From positions 1 to 27,684 of the forward strand of contig DGPA01000016.1 in the NCBI GenBank assembly GCA_002389505.1: a stretch of 27,684 bases of DNA. Direction: 5' to 3'. The stretch is from Halieaceae bacterium UBA4452. GTDB lineage: Bacteria > Pseudomonadota > Gammaproteobacteria > Pseudomonadales > Halieaceae. Within the stretch, counting starts at the first letter, position 1. Every line of letters begins with the position of its first letter. Below are positions 22,740 through 27,684 of this stretch, piece after piece. The notes under the pieces are model-generated. The model did no database searches. It saw only the letters and a list, made by a program, of their open reading frames with translations, and was not told the origin of the DNA. Both the position numbers and the translations under genes were made by a program.

Positions 22740-23225
22740 TTGACACCCGTTAACCGCCTAAAGACCGCCATTATCGGCTGTCACTCGTTGGCTTTGATGT
22801 TGTCAATGGGCACCGCGCAGGCGGCCATTGAATGGCAAAACGTCTGGGTCAGAGCAATGCCACCGACACAACAAATGACTGCTGCGTACGGGACAATTAG
22901 CAATCGAGGAACCACCTCAGTGACGCTCAAGGGCGTTAGCGCGGACTTTGCTACCCGGGCCGAGTTACATCGTAGTGTTCAACAGGGCAACGCGGTACGT
23001 ATGATACCCATGGGCCTGGTCGAGCTTGCTCCCGGGGAGAGCCTGATCTTGAAACCCGGCGGTGCGCACCTAATGCTCATGGGTATTGACAGCATGCCGG
23101 CTCCAGACACCAGCGTCTCACTGTGCGCGACCACCACCAGTGATTCAGTCTGCACGATGGCTCGGGTGTTGCGTCGTGCGCCTAAAAGCCCGCATGATGG
23201 GCACTCCGAACACATGAGCCATTGA
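22740..23225 (+). CDS. PCu(A)C family periplasmic copper chaperone
   Basis: A 161-residue exported protein (signal MTPVNRLKTAIIGCHSLALM through ending in AQA) of the DUF461/PCu(A)C family, which delivers Cu(I) to cytochrome oxidase. The copper motif is present: His in AELHRSV, Met in VRMIPMG, then PGGAHLMLMG, i.e. the H-x10-M-x21-H-x-M pattern. A His/Met-rich C-terminal tail HDGHSEHMSH could bind more copper. I prefer TTG at 22740 because AGGAG stands 5 bp upstream and the product then has a standard signal peptide; the alternative ATG at 22713, overlapping the dsbD stop (ATGATGA), has no good ribosome binding site but would couple it to dsbD. Companion Sco-type genes are not in this window. 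Confidence 0.87.
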   Translation: MTPVNRLKTAIIGCHSLALMLSMGTAQAAIEWQNVWVRAMPPTQQMTAAYGTISNRGTTSVTLKGVSADFATRAELHRSVQQGNAVRMIPMGLVELAPGESLILKPGGAHLMLMGIDSMPAPDTSVSLCATTTSDSVCTMARVLRRAPKSPHDGHSEHMSH

Positions 23226-23252
23226 TCGCGCACGCCGTAGTGGGAGTCACGA

Positions 23253-24317
23253 ATGTCACCGCTTAATAGCATGAAGAAAATGGTTAACCAGCTTAAGGAC
23301 ACGTTGCTCCTCAGTGGTTTCGGTGATCGTGACCCCCGACTGTTGCCTTGGGGCATGGGGCTACTGGGTGTTTATGTGGTGCTCGTCTTGGCTTTGGGAT
23401 TCTACTGGAGCGACACTCCTGAAGCCTTCGATGCGCAAGCCATTGCGGCCGAGTATGCCGGCAAACACGAACAACCGGTGGTGAGCGGTACGACGACCAC
23501 CGCCGCACTGCTCGAAGTCATCAATACCTTACTGCATAAGCCCGGTGGCTATGTACACAACGATATTGCACCGCCCGGAGTATTTCTCGATAACATGGCC
23601 AACTGGGAGTACGGTGTGTTGATTCAATCCCGGGATCTAGCCCGGGCACTGCGCGAAGTTCTCAGTCGCTCGCAAAGTCAATCGAAGGAAGATGTCGATT
23701 TGACGCTGGCCGAACCGCGTATCAACTTCCAGTCTGACAGTTGGGCGCTACCGGCATCAGAAAGTGAATATGCCGATTCCCGCCGCTACCTCAATGCCTA
23801 TCTTCAACGCTTACCCCTGCGTAGCCAAGAAGGCTCGCAGTTTTACACGCGAGCCGACAATCTTCGCTTTTGGTTGAGCATGGTGGAAAAACGCTTGGGA
23901 AGTCTCTCTCAGCGCCTATCTGCCAGCGTTGGCCAGCGACGCCTCAACACCGACTTGGCCGGTGACCCTGCCGCCTCTAGCGCTACCTCCGAGCCGAAAG
24001 ACAGAGAAATCCGCACCCCATGGCTTCAAGTCGATGACGTGTTTTATGAAAGTCGCGGTGCAGCCTGGGCTCTCATTCAATTTCTAAAGGCCGCAGAGAT
24101 TGATTTTGCCGATGTGCTCGATAAGAAAAATGCCCGGGTGAGCCTGCAACAAATTATCCGCGAGCTCGAGGCAACGCAGGTGACCGTATGGAGTCCAATC
24201 ATCTTAAACGGCTCTGGCTTTGGTCTCTTTGCTAATCATTCACTGGTCATGGCCAGCTATATTTCTCGAGCCAATGCAGCACTGATTGATCTCCGAGATC
24301 TACTGTCACAAGGCTAG
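23253..24317 (+). CDS. DUF2333 family membrane protein
   Basis: A 354-residue protein with a single membrane segment at about residues 33-52 (WGMGLLGVYVVLVLALGFYW) and a large periplasmic or extracytoplasmic domain. The sequence NTLLHKPGGYVHNDIAPPGVFLDNMANWEYGVLIQ (about residues 90-124) and the VMASYISRANAALIDLRDLL end are features of the DUF2333 family; function unknown. GGGAG is 8 bp upstream of ATG 23253. The stop shares CTAG with the stop of the convergent prmA gene, so transcripts from the two sides overlap. It is a separate gene from the dsbD/PCu(A)C pair, with a 27-bp gap. Confidence 0.87.
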   Translation: MSPLNSMKKMVNQLKDTLLLSGFGDRDPRLLPWGMGLLGVYVVLVLALGFYWSDTPEAFDAQAIAAEYAGKHEQPVVSGTTTTAALLEVINTLLHKPGGYVHNDIAPPGVFLDNMANWEYGVLIQSRDLARALREVLSRSQSQSKEDVDLTLAEPRINFQSDSWALPASESEYADSRRYLNAYLQRLPLRSQEGSQFYTRADNLRFWLSMVEKRLGSLSQRLSASVGQRRLNTDLAGDPAASSATSEPKDREIRTPWLQVDDVFYESRGAAWALIQFLKAAEIDFADVLDKKNARVSLQQIIRELEATQVTVWSPIILNGSGFGLFANHSLVMASYISRANAALIDLRDLLSQG

Positions 24318-25249
24318 CGATCCGCGGCGCTAGCATCCATCGGGGGGACCGCTGAGGTCGCCGTGCCGGCTAACAACACCCAGCCCTCAAGGTCGTTGAC
24401 AACGTGCAGCGCAATGTGTGGGCGGTAAGCGCTCATTAGTGCTTCAGCCTGATTAGCCAACAGTCCTGCAAGAATTAGCCGTCCGCCGGGCTTCAGTAAC
24501 GCGGTTAACTCGGGCGCCAACTGAATCAGTGGCCCCGCCAAGATATTCGCGACCACGATGTCGGCACACCCCGCCCACGAGGGAATAGCCTCATGATCGG
24601 GCATGACCGCCTGAAACTGCTCCTCGCGAATACCGTTGCGCTCGGCATTTTGATGACTCGCTGTAATCGCCTGTGGGTCGTTGTCGATACCCAGTGCCCG
24701 ATGCGCGCCAAGCTTTAACCCCGCAATAGCTAAGATCGCGGTACCACAACCGTAGTCGACAAGCTGGGTGCCCTCCGCCACCGACACATCTAACTCGCCT
24801 AGACACATGGCGGTAGTGGGATGAGTGCCGGTGCCGAAGGCCAACCCAGGATCGAGCATTACATTGACGGCGTCAGGTTCGGGGGGATCAGTCCAGCTGG
24901 GGCAAATCCACAAGCGCTCACCCATACGCATGGGATGAAAACTATCCATCCACGCACGCTCCCAGTCCTGATCCGGCACATGCGTAGGGACCGCTACCGG
25001 GGCAACAAGGGTCTGGGCAGGGATATTGTCGGTCACCGCCAGCAGATCAAGGCCCTCGGGAAATAGAGCCACTAATTTGACATTCCGCCACAGAGGCGTT
25101 TCGCCAGGACCGGGCTCGAGCAGCGGCTCATCGGCATTGTCTTCCAAGGTGATGGCTACGGCGCCGTGATCAAAAAGCCAGTTTTCCAAGGTCTCTACCT
25201 GCGCCTTGGTCGTCTCAACCCTCAGTTCCTGCCAGCCTGCTTGAGTCAA
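24314..25249 (-). CDS. prmA: Ribosomal protein L11 methyltransferase PrmA
   Basis: A 311-residue cytosolic SAM-dependent methyltransferase that trimethylates ribosomal protein L11. Motifs: DPGLAFGTGTHPTT (133-146), the SAM-binding DYGCGTAILAIAGLKLGA (165-182), ALGIDNDPQAI for the ribose end and VVANILAGPLIQLAP for the NILA active-site segment. It is a little longer than E. coli PrmA (293) because of the loop ADEPLLEPGPGETPLW and a C-terminal tail ending TSAVPPMDASAADR. Its start overlaps the accC stop (ATGA), so accB-accC-prmA are an operon, an arrangement also seen in other gammaproteobacteria. The stop overlaps that of DUF2333. Confidence 0.95.
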   Translation of the reverse strand: MTQAGWQELRVETTKAQVETLENWLFDHGAVAITLEDNADEPLLEPGPGETPLWRNVKLVALFPEGLDLLAVTDNIPAQTLVAPVAVPTHVPDQDWERAWMDSFHPMRMGERLWICPSWTDPPEPDAVNVMLDPGLAFGTGTHPTTAMCLGELDVSVAEGTQLVDYGCGTAILAIAGLKLGAHRALGIDNDPQAITASHQNAERNGIREEQFQAVMPDHEAIPSWAGCADIVVANILAGPLIQLAPELTALLKPGGRLILAGLLANQAEALMSAYRPHIALHVVNDLEGWVLLAGTATSAVPPMDASAADR

Positions 25250-26592
25250 CGCTCGTGTTCCAGCTTGCTTTCCAAATAGTGAATACTGACGCCACCGGCC
25301 ACAAAGGAGGGATCGACCACCAACTCCCGATGCAAAGCGGCATTGGTTCGTATGCCCTCAACGACCATTTCATCCAGGGCTTGGGACATTTTCGCTAATG
25401 CACCCTCCCGAGTATCCGCATGGGTGATCAACTTACCAATCAAACTGTCGTAATGGGGCGGCACGGTGTAGCCGTTATACACATGGGAATCAACGCGTAC
25501 GCCGTGCCCTCCTGGCGCGTGAAAGGTATTAATCTTACCTGGTGAGGGCATAAAGTTACGCGGGTCTTCTGCGTTGATTCGGCACTCGATCGAGTGGCCT
25601 CGCAGCTGCACATCGCCTTGGGTGATCGACAATTTTTCACCCCCGGCAATCAACAACTGCTCTCGGACAATATCGATGCCGGTAATCATTTCAGTCACCG
25701 GGTGCTCTACCTGTACACGGGTGTTCATCTCGATAAAATAAAAGCCACCGTCTTCATATAAAAACTCAAAGGTACCGGCACCTCGATAACCCATCTCGAT
25801 ACAGGCACGCACACAGGCATCCCCAATATCAGAGCGCGCCTTCTCATCAATGCCCGGCGCGGGTGCCTCTTCAATCACTTTTTGGTGCCGGCGCTGAAGC
25901 GAGCAATCTCGATCACCTAAGTGCACTGCATTACCTTGCCCGTCGGCTAAGATCTGCACCTCGACATGGCGAGGCCGTTGCAGGAATTTCTCCAGATACA
26001 CCACCGGTGACCCAAAAGCCGCTTGCGCCTCCGACTGAGTGACTTGAATGGAACTCAGCAATACCTCCTCGTTGTGGACCACCCGCATACCACGACCACC
26101 ACCACCCGCTGCTGCCTTGACGATTACCGGGTAGCCGATATCTCTAGCCACGCGTAAGATCTCGTCGGGATCCTCAGGAACAGCACCTTCGGTCCCGGGC
26201 ACTGTGGGTACACCCGTTTTTTTCATGGTCTGCTTAGCGCTTACCTTATCGCCCATAAGGCGAATGGTCTCGCCTCGAGGTCCAATGAAAGTAAAGCCGC
26301 TGTTCTCCACTTGATCGGCAAAATCGGCATTTTCGGATAAAAAGCCATAGCCCGGATGGATGGCATCGGCGTTGGTAACTTCCGCCGCACTGATGATCGC
26401 GGGGACGTTTAAATAGCTGCGTGCCGAGGGCGCAGGTCCAATACAGACCGCCTGATCAGCAAGCCGCACATGCTTTAGTTCTCGGTCCACGGACGAGTGG
26501 ACAGCAATGGTTTCTATGCCAAGTTCTTTACAGGCACGCAGTACCCTCAGAGCGATTTCGCCTCGGTTGGCAATTAATACGCGTTCAAGCAT
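25246..26592 (-). CDS. accC: Biotin carboxylase subunit of acetyl-CoA carboxylase
   Basis: A 448-residue ATP-grasp enzyme that carboxylates the biotin on AccB, first step of fatty-acid synthesis. Motifs: MLERVLIANRGEIALRVLRACKEL, the glycine-rich ATP loop KAAAGGGGRGMRVV, the EMNTRVQVEHPVTEMITGIDIV segment with the catalytic Arg and Glu pair, and HSIECRINAEDP. Length agrees with E. coli AccC (449). ATG at 26592 is supported by GAGGAAG upstream. The stop overlaps prmA, and accB lies 41 bp upstream, so the three are one unit. Confidence 0.97.
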   Translation of the reverse strand: MLERVLIANRGEIALRVLRACKELGIETIAVHSSVDRELKHVRLADQAVCIGPAPSARSYLNVPAIISAAEVTNADAIHPGYGFLSENADFADQVENSGFTFIGPRGETIRLMGDKVSAKQTMKKTGVPTVPGTEGAVPEDPDEILRVARDIGYPVIVKAAAGGGGRGMRVVHNEEVLLSSIQVTQSEAQAAFGSPVVYLEKFLQRPRHVEVQILADGQGNAVHLGDRDCSLQRRHQKVIEEAPAPGIDEKARSDIGDACVRACIEMGYRGAGTFEFLYEDGGFYFIEMNTRVQVEHPVTEMITGIDIVREQLLIAGGEKLSITQGDVQLRGHSIECRINAEDPRNFMPSPGKINTFHAPGGHGVRVDSHVYNGYTVPPHYDSLIGKLITHADTREGALAKMSQALDEMVVEGIRTNAALHRELVVDPSFVAGGVSIHYLESKLEHER

Positions 26593-26633
26593 TAGGGCTT
26601 CCTCTGTAGCGGGGGACGCAGGTCCCTAGTGCA

Positions 26634-27104
26634 TCAAGCAATGGTAATCAGGGGTTGATCAAATTCAACCGGTTCGCCATCTTCAACATGAATCGCGGTC
26701 ACCGTGCCTGCGCGATCAGCCTCGATTTGGTTCATCATTTTCATTGCTTCAACGATACACAACACATCACCCACTCGAACTGCTTGTCCGACAGCCACAA
26801 ACGCTTGGGCGTCAGGGCTTGGCGCACTGTAGTAAGTGCCCACCATAGGAGAGAGCACCGCATTGGCGTCTGAAACGACGGCGGCAGTCTCAGGTGCGGT
26901 GGGCGTCGGGGCCGGAGCTGCGGCCAGGGGCATAGCCGGTACGGGTGCAGCAGGGGGCGGTGTATAAGCCATAGCCGCGGGCATGGCGTGTGCGCTACCA
27001 TTCCGGCTAATCCGAACCGACTCCTCCCCTTCTTTAATCTCTATTTCATCAATATTTGATTCTTGCAGTAACTCAATTAATTTTTTAACTTTGCGAATAT
27101 CCAT
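26634..27104 (-). CDS. accB: Biotin carboxyl carrier protein of acetyl-CoA carboxylase
   Basis: A 156-residue carrier protein. The N-terminus MDIRKVKKLIELLQESN is typical AccB, residues 38-75 are the Ala/Pro-rich flexible linker, and the C-terminal biotinyl domain has Lys122 in EAMKMMNQIEAD. ATG at 27104 is preceded by GGAG and gives the family N-terminus; an in-frame upstream ATG at 27299 would add 65 residues that read through the aroQ gene and have no family match. aroQ ends 25 bp upstream, so aroQ-accB-accC are likely co-transcribed. Confidence 0.97.
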   Translation of the reverse strand: MDIRKVKKLIELLQESNIDEIEIKEGEESVRISRNGSAHAMPAAMAYTPPPAAPVPAMPLAAAPAPTPTAPETAAVVSDANAVLSPMVGTYYSAPSPDAQAFVAVGQAVRVGDVLCIVEAMKMMNQIEADRAGTVTAIHVEDGEPVEFDQPLITIA

Positions 27105-27129
27105 AGCCTGCTCCTTGTAAGGATCGCTG

Positions 27130-27570
27130 TTAAGGATCGATATAATCCAGTGCCGCAGCCAGTGCGCAATCGTAGCCAAAACTCTTAAGACCACACACCA
27201 CAGCCACCGCGATGTCAGAAAAATAACTGTGCTGGCGGAAAGACTCCCGGGCATACACGTTGGATAAATGGACTTCAATAAACGGAATGGCCACCGCAAG
27301 TAAGGCGTCGCGAAGCGCGACGCTGGTGTGCGTCAATGCTGCTGGATTAATAATGATAAACCGGCAGCCCACCACTTGAGCGTGGTGGATGGCGTCAATG
27401 AGCTCGGCCTCTGAGTTGCTCTGCAAACACTCACACGTCACCTCAGCCTCCTCGGCAGTCGTCATAAGCCGATGATTGATGTCATCCAAGGTGTCGATGC
27501 CGTAGACAGCAGGTTCACGACTGCCTAGCAGATTGAGATTTGGTCCATGTAATACGTGAATGTCTGACAT
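27130..27570 (-). CDS. aroQ: 3-dehydroquinate dehydratase, type II
   Basis: A 146-residue cytosolic enzyme of the shikimate pathway, third step. Motifs: VLHGPNLNLLGSREPAVYG with the conserved Asn, Arg and catalytic Tyr, LQSNSEAELIDAIH, INPAALTHTSVALRDAL, and IEVHLSNVYARESFRQHSYFS with the catalytic His of EVHLS. The position after SNV, usually His in family members I recall, is Tyr here, a minor change outside the catalytic His. ATG at 27570 gives MSDIHVLHGPN as in relatives; the in-frame extension to 27633 is not expected. It precedes accB, a common gammaproteobacterial order. Nothing is recognisable in the 114 bp upstream, except that its promoter should lie there. Confidence 0.96.
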   Translation of the reverse strand: MSDIHVLHGPNLNLLGSREPAVYGIDTLDDINHRLMTTAEEAEVTCECLQSNSEAELIDAIHHAQVVGCRFIIINPAALTHTSVALRDALLAVAIPFIEVHLSNVYARESFRQHSYFSDIAVAVVCGLKSFGYDCALAAALDYIDP

Positions 27571-27684
27571 CTTGCGCTCTTCTGCCGGAAAACCGCCGGA
27601 ATTGGTTACGATTAATGCGCCAGTGTGAAGCATGAAAAGGCGGCTGTCTAATGTTTTGGCATTATTTGCTATTACTGTGGCATC

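Noticed and set aside
27105..27299. 65-residue N-terminal extension of accB
   Set aside because: The extension reads through aroQ in another frame; a clear GGAG and the family N-terminus fix the start at 27104.
1..27684. tRNA, rRNA, CRISPR array, insertion sequence, prophage or defence system
   Set aside because: No cloverleaf-like gene, regularly spaced repeats, transposase or phage proteins were found; genes are housekeeping or envelope-related in conserved orders.

Overview
The window is an ordinary, gene-dense chromosomal segment of a gammaproteobacterium. The block tyrS / M23 peptidase / anmK / erpA / bactofilin / DUF6776 / argC and the block dsbD ... aroQ-accB-accC-prmA are gene orders I know from Pseudomonas and related marine lineages. 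Protein style (many lipoproteins, a Mg-type HemB, HemJ instead of HemG, PCu(A)C copper chaperone) fits a marine aerobic gammaproteobacterium, perhaps the Cellvibrionales/OM60 area; that placement is inference from memory. I see no prophage, insertion sequence, CRISPR array, rRNA or tRNA.

Layout. 1-2772 (+): three translationally overlapping lipoprotein genes, the first cut by the window edge, the third an M48 metalloprotease. 2833-4545 (+): a secreted Amidohydrolase_3 enzyme. 4578-8614 (-): a tight run nagZ, Kazal-like lipoprotein, dicarboxylate/amino-acid symporter, glyoxalase II-like hydrolase (gloC), unknown helical protein. 8663-8883 (-): a damaged small ORF. 8930-10228 (-): tyrS, divergent from mepM-anmK (10397-12942, +). 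12993-14856 (-): erpA, bactofilin, DUF6776 and a drastically shortened argC. 14921-18497 (+): hemJ, hemL, hemB and a secreted cysteine-containing protein of unknown role. 18494-19078 (-): Nudix hydrolase. 19560-24317 (+): PfkB-type adenosine kinase, pentapeptide protein, dsbD, PCu(A)C copper chaperone, DUF2333. 24314-27570 (-): aroQ, accB, accC, prmA.

Functional themes. Cell-wall turnover is represented by nagZ, mepM and anmK: NagZ and AnmK are consecutive steps in recovery of anhydro-muropeptides, and MepM-type enzymes open crosslinks. Heme biosynthesis is represented by hemJ-hemL-hemB; envelope redox and copper handling by dsbD plus PCu(A)C; fatty-acid synthesis by accBC.

The most notable observation is argC: the ORF at 14638-14856 joins the first ~26 residues of N-acetyl-gamma-glutamyl-phosphate reductase directly to its last ~45 residues, in frame, with start codon and ribosome binding site intact but with the catalytic core gone. 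Other points worth a look are the damaged ORF between tyrS and nagZ, the bacterial Kazal-like lipoprotein, the lipoprotein/M48 operon, a 9-bp triplication at the end of anmK, and two convergent gene pairs whose stop codons overlap. I found no convincing new multi-gene system.
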